A DNA stretch of 64,000 nucleotides from Streptomyces griseofuscus (lineage in GTDB: Bacteria; Actinomycetota; Actinomycetes; Streptomycetales; Streptomycetaceae), in contig NZ_CP051006.1 in assembly GCF_014673495.1 (NCBI RefSeq), positions 3,472,001 through 3,536,000 of the forward strand, read 5' to 3'. The notes beneath the pieces are model-generated. The model saw nothing but the letters and a program-made list of their open reading frames with translations, made no database searches and had not been told where the DNA came from. This document shows, piece by piece, positions 7,870-15,686 of this stretch (positions are counted from its first letter, which is position 1; the number at the start of each line of letters is the position of its first letter). The position numbers were made by a program, and so were the translations under genes.

Positions 7870-9158
7870 TTGCCCTGGCCCTTCCGGTACCGCATGCCGT
7901 CCGCCTTCGGCATCCGCAGCCGCTGCGCGGACAGCGACAGCACCAGCAGCGTGACGACGTACGGCGTGGCGCCCACGAAGTCGCTCGGCACCTCGTCGGT
8001 GAACAGGTACCAGACCAGGACGGCCGCCGCCACGACCAGGCTGATCGCGCCGTGCCACGCGGCCTTGCGATACACCTTCCAGGCTGCCAGGGCGACGAGC
8101 AGGACGACCAGCAGGAGCAGCAGCGCGTGCACGGTCGTACCGCCGTTGCGCAGCTGGAGGGCGTCGGAGTAGCCGAACAGGCCCGCGCCCATGGCAAGGC
8201 CGCCCGGCCGCCAGTTGCCGAAGATCATCGCGGCGAGACCGATGTAGCCGCGGCCGCCGGTCTGGCCCTCCAGATAGGTGTGCGAGGTGACCAGCGCGAG
8301 GAAGGCGCCACCGAGGCCGGCGAGGCCGCCGGAGACGGCCACGGCCGCGTACTTGTAGCTGTAGACGTTGACGCCGAGCGACTCCGCCGCGACCGGGTTC
8401 TCACCGCAGGAGCGCAGCCGCAGCCCGAAGGGGGTGCGCCACAGCAGCCACCAGCTGCCCGCGAACAGCACCACGGCCAGGATGGTCACCACGGACAGGT
8501 GGGTGACCAGGCCGCCGATGACGCCGGCGAGGTCGGAGACGAGGAACCAGTGGTGCTTCTCGATGGACTGGAGGCCGTCGGACAGACCGGGGATCGTGAT
8601 GTCCGGCAGGGCGTCCACGGGCGGGGACTGCTTGGGGTTGCCGCCCGCGTTGGCTGCGGCGCCGCCGGTGAAGCTCAGCTTGGCGAGGTACTGGGTGGCA
8701 CCGAGCGCGAGCAGGTTGAGGGCGACACCGGAGACGATGTGGTCGACGCCGAAGGTGATGGTGGCGACCGCGTGCACCAGACCGCCGACGACACCGAAGC
8801 CGATGCCGCACAGCAGGCCGAGCCAGGGGCTGGACTGCCAGCCGGCCCAGCCGGCGCCGAAGGTGCCGAGGATCATCATGCCCTCGAGGCCGATGTTGAC
8901 CACGCCGGCCCGCTCCGACCACAGACCGGCCAGACCGGCCAGACCGATCGGTACGGCGAGCCCGAGGGCGGCGCTGACCTGGCCCGCGGAGTCCAGGTCC
9001 TGCGAGCCGGTGATCACCCGGACCGCGGCCAGGAGCAGCAGCCCGCCCGCGACCAGGAGCAGGATCTGGCCGAGGGAGCGGCTCGAACTCCTGGGCGTCG
9101 CGGCACCCGCGGCCTTGGGCGCCGCCGGCGGCGGCGTGTCGGTCATCGTGGCAGTCAT
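7866..9158 (-). CDS. nucleoside ABC transporter permease 2 (BMP-type system)
   Basis: The 430 aa polytopic membrane protein belongs to the branched-chain/ribose permease superfamily. Its core holds ALGLAVPIGLAGLAGLWSERAGVVNIGLEGMM, typical of the YufQ/NupQ-type permease of nucleoside importers, and the cytoplasmic coupling region LRLRSCGENPVAAESLGV. About ten hydrophobic segments are visible after a polar N-terminus of about 30 residues. The ATG start overlaps the stop of the first permease gene (ATGA), and its own stop overlaps cdd, so the three are translationally coupled. It pairs with the 9158-10285 permease and with the ATPase. Confidence 0.92.
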   Translation of the reverse strand: MTATMTDTPPPAAPKAAGAATPRSSSRSLGQILLLVAGGLLLLAAVRVITGSQDLDSAGQVSAALGLAVPIGLAGLAGLWSERAGVVNIGLEGMMILGTFGAGWAGWQSSPWLGLLCGIGFGVVGGLVHAVATITFGVDHIVSGVALNLLALGATQYLAKLSFTGGAAANAGGNPKQSPPVDALPDITIPGLSDGLQSIEKHHWFLVSDLAGVIGGLVTHLSVVTILAVVLFAGSWWLLWRTPFGLRLRSCGENPVAAESLGVNVYSYKYAAVAVSGGLAGLGGAFLALVTSHTYLEGQTGGRGYIGLAAMIFGNWRPGGLAMGAGLFGYSDALQLRNGGTTVHALLLLLVVLLVALAAWKVYRKAAWHGAISLVVAAAVLVWYLFTDEVPSDFVGATPYVVTLLVLSLSAQRLRMPKADGMRYRKGQGK

Positions 9159-10285
9159 CACGCCACCTCCAGCTTCTTCGTCGGGGCGGCGGCCTGGGCG
9201 GCGAGTTCGGCGCCGACCTTCTGCTGCTGGCGCTTGAGGCCGTAGCGGCGTACGACCTCGTAGGCGATCACGACGCACAGGACGATGACGCCCTGGATCA
9301 CGCCGAGGATCTCCTTGTCGTAGCCCTGGAACTCCAGGTGGTTGGTGGTGCGCTCCAGGAAGCCCCACAGCAGGGCGCCGAGCGCGATGCCGATCGGGTT
9401 GTTGCGGCCGAGCAGCGCGATGGCGATGCCGGTGAAGGCGATGCCGGTCGGGAAGTCGCTGCTGAACTGGTAGCTCTCGTTGAGCAGGGTCGGCATGCCG
9501 ATCAGACCGGCCGCCGCACCCGAGATGATCATGCTGGTGACGACCATCTTCTTCACCGACACACCGCTCGCGGTGGCCGCGCTCTCGGACTGGCCGACGG
9601 TGCGCAGGTCGTAGCCGAAGCGGGTGCGGCCGAGGACGAACCAGTAGGCGATGCCGACGATCGCCGCGATCACGATGAAGCCGTCCAGCTCACCGGCCGG
9701 GCCGGCGTTGATCAGGAAGAAGTGCGAGGCCGACGGGAGCGGCTTGGTCGCGACGACGGTGCCGCCCTGGTAGAGGTGGGCGAGCTTGCCGGGCTGGAGC
9801 AGGTAGCCGATGATCGCGGTGGCGATCGAGTTCAGCATGATCGTCGAGATGACCTCGCTGACGCCCCGGGTCACCTTGAGGACACCGGCGATGGCCGCCC
9901 ACACCGCGCCGGTCGCCATGGCGCAGATCAGGATCAGCAGCATGGAGAGCCAGCCCGGCAGGGTCAGCGCCCCGCCGAGGACGGCGGCGAAGAACGCGGC
10001 GAGCCGGTACTGGCCGTCGACACCGATGTTGAACAGGTTCATCCGGAAGCCGATGGCCACCGAGACGCCCGCGAGGTAGTACGTGGTCGCCTTGTTGAGG
10101 ATGTAGACCTGGCTGTCGCTGGCGAAGCCGTAGGTCATCATGTCGCTGAAGGCGGGGCCGGGGTTCTTGCCGGTCGCGAGGATCACCAGGGCGGTGATGA
10201 CGAGCGCGGCGACGATCGCGAGCAGCGGGGCCGCGATGCCGAGGAGCAGCCGCTCCTTGTCGATCCGTGAGGTCAGCTTCTTCAT
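9158..10285 (-). CDS. nucleoside ABC transporter permease 1 (BMP-type system)
   Basis: The 375 aa membrane protein begins MKKLTSRIDKERLLLG and contains IGFRMNLFNIGVDGQYRLAAF, the conserved segment of YufP/NupP-like permeases, and GYDLRTVGQSESAATASGVSV, the coupling loop to the ATPase. About nine to ten membrane spans are visible. The start was placed at the ATG that overlaps the stop of the ATPase gene (ATGA). It forms the membrane channel together with the next permease for uptake of nucleosides delivered by the BMP lipoprotein. Confidence 0.92.
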   Translation of the reverse strand: MKKLTSRIDKERLLLGIAAPLLAIVAALVITALVILATGKNPGPAFSDMMTYGFASDSQVYILNKATTYYLAGVSVAIGFRMNLFNIGVDGQYRLAAFFAAVLGGALTLPGWLSMLLILICAMATGAVWAAIAGVLKVTRGVSEVISTIMLNSIATAIIGYLLQPGKLAHLYQGGTVVATKPLPSASHFFLINAGPAGELDGFIVIAAIVGIAYWFVLGRTRFGYDLRTVGQSESAATASGVSVKKMVVTSMIISGAAAGLIGMPTLLNESYQFSSDFPTGIAFTGIAIALLGRNNPIGIALGALLWGFLERTTNHLEFQGYDKEILGVIQGVIVLCVVIAYEVVRRYGLKRQQQKVGAELAAQAAAPTKKLEVA

Positions 10286-11841
10286 CGGGCGTCGTCCTCT
10301 GCGTGCTCCAGGTGGCCGGTGGCCGCACCCGTCATGGCGGAGCCCAGCTCCTCGGGGGTGATGGTGGCGGGGTCGGCGTCGGCGACCAGGCGGCCGCGGT
10401 ACATCACCCGCAGGGTGTCGGACAGGCCGATCAGCTCGTCCAGGTCGGCGGAGATCAGCAGCACGGCCAGGCCCTCGCGGCGGGCCTCGCGGATGTGGTC
10501 CCAGATGGCCGCCTGCGCGCCGACGTCCACACCGCGCGTGGGGTGGGCGGCGATGAGCAGCTTGGGGGCGTGGCTCATCTCGCGGCCGACGATCAGCTTC
10601 TGCTGGTTGCCGCCGGACAGCGAGGCCGCGGTGACGTCGATGCCGGGGGTGCGGACGTCGTACGACGCCACGATCCGCTCGGTGTCGGCGCGGGCGGCTT
10701 TGTTGTCGAGCAGGAAGCCGCGGGAGTTGGGCTTCTCGGTGACATGGCCGAGGATGCGGTTCTCCCACAGCGGGGCTTCCAGCAGCAGGCCGTGGCGGTG
10801 CCGGTCCTCGGGGATGTAGCCGATGCCGGCCTCGCGGCGCTGCCGGGTGGCGCGCTGTGAGATGTCGGCGCCGTCGAGGGTGATGGTCCCGGCGTCCGGG
10901 TGGCGCATGCCCATGATGGCCTCGACCAGCTCGGACTGGCCGTTGCCCTCCACACCGGCGATGCCGAGGACCTCGCCCTTGTGGATGGTCAGCGAGACCT
11001 TGTCGAGGATGACGCGCTCGATGCCGTCGAGGTCGGTCTGGCCCAGGTGCAGGCCCTCGATGGTGAGCATCGGGACGTCGGTGACCGTGGACTCCTCGGT
11101 CTCCGGGGTGGGCAGCTCGCTGCCGACCATCATCTCCGCGAGCTGGCGGGGGGTGGTGGAGGCCGGCTCGGCGGTGCCGACCGTCGTACCGCGCCGGATG
11201 ACGGTGATCTCGTCGGCGACGGACAGCACCTCGCCCAGCTTGTGGGAGATGAAGATGACCGTGAGGCCCTCGGCCTTCAGCTCGCGCAGGTTGTCGAAGA
11301 GCGCGTCGACCTCCTGCGGCACGAGGACGGCGGTCGGCTCGTCGAGGATGAGGGTGCGGGCGCCGCGGTAGAGGACCTTGAGGATCTCCACGCGCTGGCG
11401 GTCGGCGACGCCCAGCTCCTCCACGAGGACGTCGGGGCGCACGTTCAGGCCGTACGCGTCGGAGATCTCCTTGATCTTCGCGCGGGCCCTGCCGCCGATG
11501 CCGTGGAGCTTCTCCGCGCCGAGGACGACGTTCTCCAGGACGGTGAGGTTGTCGGCGAGCATGAAGTGCTGGTGCACCATGCCGATGCCGAGGGCGATGG
11601 CGTCGCCGGGGTTGTTCAGGACGGCCCGCTCGCCGTCGATGGTGATGGTGCCCTCGTCCGGCTGCTGCATGCCGTAGAGGATCTTCATCAGGGTGGACTT
11701 GCCGGCGCCGTTCTCACCGCACAGGGCATGGACGGTGCCCTTGGTGACGGTGATGTCGATGTCGCGGTTGGCGACGACGCCGGGGAAACGCTTGGTGATG
11801 CCGCGCAGTTCGACGGCAGCGGGAGGGCTGGACGCGTTGAT
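10282..11841 (-). CDS. nucleoside ABC transporter ATP-binding protein, apparent ATC start
   Basis: This is a duplicated ATPase of the RbsA/YufO type (519 aa if started at 11841). The first cassette has Walker A GENGAGKSTL, signature GVADRQRVEI and Walker B LILDEPT. The second has GVEGNGQSE in place of Walker A, then SLSGGNQQK and a degenerate B-site. The frame upstream of Walker A reads NASSPPAAVELRGITKRFPG and is open back to a stop at 11904, but contains no ATG, GTG or TTG. The first standard start (ATG 11688) would remove Walker A. A GAGGAGAG ribosome site lies 8 nt before ATC at 11841, so initiation at ATC is inferred. A nearby GTG at 11848 is out of frame. Confidence 0.85.
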   Translation of the reverse strand: MNASSPPAAVELRGITKRFPGVVANRDIDITVTKGTVHALCGENGAGKSTLMKILYGMQQPDEGTITIDGERAVLNNPGDAIALGIGMVHQHFMLADNLTVLENVVLGAEKLHGIGGRARAKIKEISDAYGLNVRPDVLVEELGVADRQRVEILKVLYRGARTLILDEPTAVLVPQEVDALFDNLRELKAEGLTVIFISHKLGEVLSVADEITVIRRGTTVGTAEPASTTPRQLAEMMVGSELPTPETEESTVTDVPMLTIEGLHLGQTDLDGIERVILDKVSLTIHKGEVLGIAGVEGNGQSELVEAIMGMRHPDAGTITLDGADISQRATRQRREAGIGYIPEDRHRHGLLLEAPLWENRILGHVTEKPNSRGFLLDNKAARADTERIVASYDVRTPGIDVTAASLSGGNQQKLIVGREMSHAPKLLIAAHPTRGVDVGAQAAIWDHIREARREGLAVLLISADLDELIGLSDTLRVMYRGRLVADADPATITPEELGSAMTGAATGHLEHAEDDAR

Positions 11842-11920
11842 GGCGCACTCTCCTCGGGGAAAGGGGCTGCGTAAGGGGAGGGAGGGCAGGCGTCGGCGAC
11901 GCTAGCGCGGCAACTCTTAG

Positions 11921-11934
11921 CTACACGCGTAGAG
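11921..11934. promoter_or_regulatory. candidate operator upstream of the ABC operon
   Basis: CTACACGCGTAGAG contains an imperfect palindrome (CTAC...GTAG around an ACGC centre) about 87 bp before the ATPase start. A related CGCGTAGA site lies the same distance before the BMP lipoprotein gene, which suggests one regulator for both units. Confidence 0.4.
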
Positions 11935-11991
11935 TTGACACATTGTTATGGCCCGGCGAAGGGAGCGCGAACGGCTCCCCGCGCCGAGCCG

Positions 11992-12012
11992 GGGTCCGGG
12001 TGGACCGGACCC
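11992..12012 (-). terminator. hairpin downstream of the BMP lipoprotein gene
   Basis: GGGTCCGG (11992-11999) and CCGGACCC (12005-12012) form a perfect 8-bp stem with a 5-nt loop, 22 bp past the stop of the lipoprotein gene. It separates that gene from the ATPase-permease operon. Confidence 0.65.
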
Positions 12013-12033
12013 TTACCTGCTGCTCAGGTCAGA

Positions 12034-13089
12034 TCAAGGGGTGGTCTTGACCTTGATCTTGCCGTCGACGATCTTCTGCTTCGCGGCGTCCAGCTTGGGC
12101 TGGATGTCCTTCAGGTAGCCACCACTGGTGGCCAGGGAGACACCGCCCTTGGCGAGGGAGTACACGTTGTTGCCCGCGAGCGGCTTGCCGTTCTTGACGG
12201 ACTGGATGAAGTCGAAGACACCGACATCGACGTTCTTGACCACGGAGGTGAGGATGGAGCTCTTGTACTTCGCGAGGCCCGGAATGTTGTACTGGTCCGA
12301 GTCCACGCCGATCGCCCAGGCGCCCTTGACGCCGTTCACGGCCTCGATGGCACCCGTGCCGGAGGAACCGGCCGCGCTGTAGACCACGTCGGCGCCGTTG
12401 TCGAGCATGCCCTGAGCGGCCTGCTGGCCCTTGTCCGGGCTGGAGAAGCCGGAGGTGTCCGTGCCATGGCTCAGGTACTGGACGTCGACCTTGATCTTCG
12501 CGTTGGTGTCGTGCACACCCTGGACGTAACCCGCCTGGAACTTCTTGATCAGCGGGCTGTCGACGCCACCGATGAAGCCGACGTGGTCCTTCTTCGTCTT
12601 GAGCGCGGCCGCGACACCGGCCAGGTAGGAGCCCTGCTCCTCGGTGAACGTGATGCTGTTGACGTTCTTGCCGTCCACAACGGAGTCGATGAGGCCGAAG
12701 GAGGTCTTCGGGAACTGCTTCGCCACCTGCTGCACGGCGGGCGCGTAGGTGTAACCGACGGCGATGATCGGGCTGTAACCGGCCTGGGCCAGGTCCGTGA
12801 GACGCTGCACCCGGTCCGCGGGAGTGTCCGAGGTCTTCGCGGTCAGCTCCTTGATGGAACCGCCGAACTGCTTCTCGGCCTTGTCGGCACCGCGCGCGGC
12901 GGAGTCGTTGAAGGACCGGTCACCACGGCCGCCGACGTCGTAGGCGAGACCGATCTTGATGCCGCCCTTCGCGCCGCCCGAGGAGGAAGAGCTGGCATCG
13001 TCGGAGGACGTCTTGCCACACGCGGTGGCGGAAAGGGCGAGGGCTGCGGTGGCGAGACACGCAGCGGAAAGCTTGGCTACCCGGCGCAC
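12034..13089 (-). CDS. BMP-family nucleoside-binding lipoprotein
   Basis: The 351 aa precursor has a basic N-terminus, a hydrophobic core and a lipobox LSATAC with Cys24, followed by a Ser/Gly-rich tether. The mature part is a basic-membrane-protein (PnrA/TmpC) fold: KIGLAYDVGGRGDRSFNDSAARG, GYTYAPAVQQVAKQFP, GSYLAGVAAAL and FIGGVDSPLIKKF match the nucleoside-binding family. It would capture nucleosides outside the membrane for the transporter encoded downstream. The GTG start at 13089 follows GAAGGAG with good spacing. It has its own promoter region and terminator, and so can be made in excess over the transporter. Confidence 0.94.
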   Translation of the reverse strand: MRRVAKLSAACLATAALALSATACGKTSSDDASSSSSGGAKGGIKIGLAYDVGGRGDRSFNDSAARGADKAEKQFGGSIKELTAKTSDTPADRVQRLTDLAQAGYSPIIAVGYTYAPAVQQVAKQFPKTSFGLIDSVVDGKNVNSITFTEEQGSYLAGVAAALKTKKDHVGFIGGVDSPLIKKFQAGYVQGVHDTNAKIKVDVQYLSHGTDTSGFSSPDKGQQAAQGMLDNGADVVYSAAGSSGTGAIEAVNGVKGAWAIGVDSDQYNIPGLAKYKSSILTSVVKNVDVGVFDFIQSVKNGKPLAGNNVYSLAKGGVSLATSGGYLKDIQPKLDAAKQKIVDGKIKVKTTP

Positions 13090-13328
13090 GGGAAGGCTCC
13101 TTCACCTGACCTGAGCGCCATGTCGGCGCTTGAGCCGAACACCCCGGCGGCGTCGGCTTCGCGGCATCGTAACGCGCGTAGATGTCGCAAAAAACCCCCT
13201 CTCGAAGCCGTTATCGATTCGAGGCAAACAGCGTCTGAACTCGTTCTCCGAGTCCTCTCACGCGGCTGTTGCGCACAGTGCACGATTGGCTTGCGAGTGT
13301 GTTGCGCCGAAGCGGGTGAACCTTTACG
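13090..13328. other. intergenic promoter region of the BMP lipoprotein gene
   Basis: Together with the terminator at 13329-13369 this forms a gap of about 320 bp between genes. It holds the ribosome site GAAGGAG, the CGCGTAGA site at 13175-13182 and a short AT-richer stretch around 13190-13250. I see no gene in it. Confidence 0.6.
13171..13182. promoter_or_regulatory. candidate operator upstream of the BMP lipoprotein gene
   Basis: AACGCGCGTAGA shares CGCGTAGA with the site at 11926-11933. Measured from CGTAGA, the two sites lie 88 and 87 bp before their respective start codons. A common regulator is inferred. Confidence 0.4.
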
Positions 13329-13369
13329 GGCGGCGGGGGCGCCCCTCCGCAAGGGGCACCCCCGCCGCC
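13329..13369 (-). terminator. strong hairpin after the M20 amidohydrolase gene
   Basis: The arms GGCGGCGGGGGCGCCCC (13329-13345) and its complement at 13353-13369 pair over 17 bp with one mismatch around a 7-nt loop. The stem lies 40 bp past the amidohydrolase stop codon. Confidence 0.8.
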
Positions 13370-13408
13370 TGACCAGTCGCCGCTCTCGCCCCGGTCGCCG
13401 CTGTCGCC

Positions 13409-14638
13409 TCAGACGTCGCTGACGTCCAGGAACGCGGCCGCGGTGAACATCTCCACGCCGACCGTGATGGCGTGCTCGTCGGCGTCGAAGTCGCCCTGGT
13501 GCAGGTCGCGGACCGTGCGCTCGCCGGGGCGGCGGACGCCGAGGCGGGCCATGGCGCCGGGCACATGCTCCAGGTACCAGGAGAAGTCCTCGCCGCCGAG
13601 GCTCTGCTCGGTGCTCTCCACGGAGTCCCGGCCCCGGCGGGCGGCCATCGCGCGGCGCAGCAGTTCGGCGGAGCCCTTGTCGTTGACGACGGGCGGCACC
13701 CCTCGTACGTAGTTGATCTCCGACTTGGCCCGGTGCATGGTGGCGACCTCGTCGATGGCCGCGTGCACGATGTCGGGCGCCTGCCGCCAGGCCTCCAGGT
13801 CCAGGCAGCGCACGGTGCCGGAGAGCTCGGCGTGCTGCGGTACGACGTTCGGGGCATGGCCCGACTCGATACGGCCCCAGGTGAGGGCGAGGCCGACGCG
13901 GGTGTCGACGCGGCGGGCGATCAGCGCGGGGACGTCGACGGCGACGCGGGCGGCGGCGGTGACCAGGTCGGTGGTCAGGTGCGGGCGGGCGGTGTGGCCG
14001 CCGGGGCCGTCCAGCAGGACCTCCAGGCGGTCGCAGGCGCTGGTGATGGGCCCGTGCCGCAGCCCGACGCGGCCGGCGTCGACGCGGGGGTCGCAGTGCA
14101 CGGCGAGGATCCGCCCGACGCCGTTGAGCACACCGTCCTCGATGGCGCCGAGGGCACCACCGGGCAGCACCTCCTCGGCGGGCTGGAAGATCAGCCGTAC
14201 GGGGCGGGTGAGCAGCCCCTTCTCATGCAGGTCGGCGAGGACGAGGCCGGTGCCGAGCACGATGGTGGTGTGCATGTCGTGGCCGCAGGCGTGCGCGCGG
14301 TCGGGCACGGTGGAGCGGTACGGGCAGTCGGCCTTGGTGTCCGGGATGGGCAGCGCGTCGATATCGGCCCGCAGCGCCAGCACCGGCACATCGGGGCGCT
14401 CGCCCTCTTTCACGCCGATGTCGCACACGAGCCCGGTTCCGGTGGCGAGGACACGGGGGTGCAGCCCGGCCTTCTCCAGCCGCTCCTTGATCGCGGCGGT
14501 CGTACGGAACTCCTGGTTGCCCAGCTCGGGGTGCATGTGCAAGTCGCGGCGGAAGGCGACGAGTTCGGCGTGCAGGGACTCGCTCAGCACGCCGGGGAGC
14601 GCATCCCCCGCGAGGCCGGACTCGGACTCTAGGGACAT
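13409..14638 (-). CDS. M20-family amidohydrolase (aminoacylase/hippurate hydrolase-like)
   Basis: The 409 aa protein is an M20D-type metal-dependent amidohydrolase. FRRDLHMHPELGNQEF opens the catalytic domain, HACGHDMHTT supplies metal ligands, FQPAEEVLPGG carries the catalytic Glu, and SLGGEDFSWYLEHVPG closes it. A lid domain is inserted near GGHTARPH. Such enzymes release amino or aryl acids from N-acyl substrates; the true substrate is unknown. I start at the ATG at 14638 because an AGAGGG ribosome site lies 11 nt before it; the GTG at 14650 would add four residues. It is monocistronic, with a strong terminator. Confidence 0.9.
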   Translation of the reverse strand: MSLESESGLAGDALPGVLSESLHAELVAFRRDLHMHPELGNQEFRTTAAIKERLEKAGLHPRVLATGTGLVCDIGVKEGERPDVPVLALRADIDALPIPDTKADCPYRSTVPDRAHACGHDMHTTIVLGTGLVLADLHEKGLLTRPVRLIFQPAEEVLPGGALGAIEDGVLNGVGRILAVHCDPRVDAGRVGLRHGPITSACDRLEVLLDGPGGHTARPHLTTDLVTAAARVAVDVPALIARRVDTRVGLALTWGRIESGHAPNVVPQHAELSGTVRCLDLEAWRQAPDIVHAAIDEVATMHRAKSEINYVRGVPPVVNDKGSAELLRRAMAARRGRDSVESTEQSLGGEDFSWYLEHVPGAMARLGVRRPGERTVRDLHQGDFDADEHAITVGVEMFTAAAFLDVSDV

Positions 14639-14871
14639 CAATTGCTTCACCCTCTGAAGGGTAGGACGCCCGGGTGGCCAACTGCCCCTGGATCAACAAA
14701 AGTTCAGCCCGTTAGGGGAAGAAAATCTGACCGCTGGACGCATGACTGTGGACTGTGATGGGTAAAACCACTTTTTTCTTCTTCCACGCATACCACGCCT
14801 TGCCCGAGTCACGCTCGCCATGTCCACGAACCGGACCTCCACTCGGCCCGCAGCCAGTAGGGTCGCGATCC

Positions 14872-15245
14872 GTGACCGAGACGAGTGAGGATTTCCTCGG
14901 GGCGGGGCGCCGGTGACCGACCCCGGGAGCGGGCCCGTGGTGTCACCGCACTGCTGCACGAGCTGGGGGTGCCGGCGTTCGGGATCGACCTCTCGCCCGA
15001 GATGGTGGCGCCGGCCCGCGAGGCCCACCCCCAACTGCGCTTCCACGCGGGCTCGATGATGTCCCTGAACATCCCTCCCGCGTCCCTCGGCGAGTTCCAC
15101 CGCACCCTGCGCCCCGGCCCTCCTCGCCGGCCAGGTCATCGCCCTGCTGGTGGAGGCGGGGCCGGCTCTGACCGCGACCGTTTGCCGTGCGCCGATGGGC
15201 GGGGAGAGCAGGGCGAGGACGTTCATCCTGGCCAGGAGGCCGTAA
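14872..15245 (+). pseudogene. decayed SAM-dependent methyltransferase
   Basis: Pieces of one class I methyltransferase are spread over shifted frames. A GTG start gives TETSEDFL. A frame change follows at a remnant of the glycine-rich motif (DPGSGP). The second piece is GVTALLHELGVPAFGIDLSPEM and AHPQLRFHAGSM, the acidic-loop region. A deletion then joins to EFHRTLRPG, the post-motif strand. After another shift VIALLVEAG and ARTFILARRP supply the C-terminal strands up to the stop at 15245. Known family order is kept, but about half the domain is missing. No functional product is expected. Confidence 0.75.
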
Positions 15246-15274
15246 GACGGCGAGGCGGTGGGTAGACGTACGGC

Positions 15275-15667
15275 GTGGACGACAAGGACGAACGCCGGCA
15301 GTGGCTCATGGAGGTGCACGCGGAACGGGACCGCCTGTTGCCGCTGCGCTCCGAGGCCACCCGGACCACGATCGGCATGCTCCGCGGCAACGCGGCCCAC
15401 GCCTCGCAACCCGACCTCGTGCCCTATCTGAACCTGACCTACCTGATGGCGGTCAAGGAGGGCCGCGGCGAGGACGAGCTGATGGCCTTCGCCCTGTCCC
15501 TGGCCAACTGGGCGGTCTCGGCCGTCGTCGACCTGGCACAGCACACGAACCGCACCGTGGAACAGGTCCTCGACAGCTACGAGACGGCGATCATGGCGGC
15601 GGCGGAGGCGGAGGCGGAGGCGGACGAAGAGGACAGGGCGGACCAGGCGGACGAGGAACAGCCGTAG
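15275..15667 (+). CDS. conserved hypothetical protein with acidic tail
   Basis: I do not recognise a named family. The 130 aa product is soluble and mostly helical: a charged start DDKDERRQWLMEVHAERDRLL, a middle with NAAHASQPDLVPYLNLTYLM, a hydrophobic helix FALSLANWAVSAVVDLAQ, and a very acidic C-terminal repeat rich in AEAEAD and EEDRADQADEE. The GTG start was taken because codon use becomes typical from there. It faces the sialyltransferase-like gene tail to tail with a 19-bp gap. It has no obvious operon partners. Confidence 0.65.
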   Translation: MDDKDERRQWLMEVHAERDRLLPLRSEATRTTIGMLRGNAAHASQPDLVPYLNLTYLMAVKEGRGEDELMAFALSLANWAVSAVVDLAQHTNRTVEQVLDSYETAIMAAAEAEAEADEEDRADQADEEQP

Positions 15668-15686
15668 AACCGCCCCCCTCGGGCCT

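Noticed and set aside
11848..11848. GTG at 11848 as the start of the ABC ATPase
   Set aside because: It is in a different frame from Walker A and would need a frameshift. The in-frame ATC with a well-spaced ribosome site fits better.
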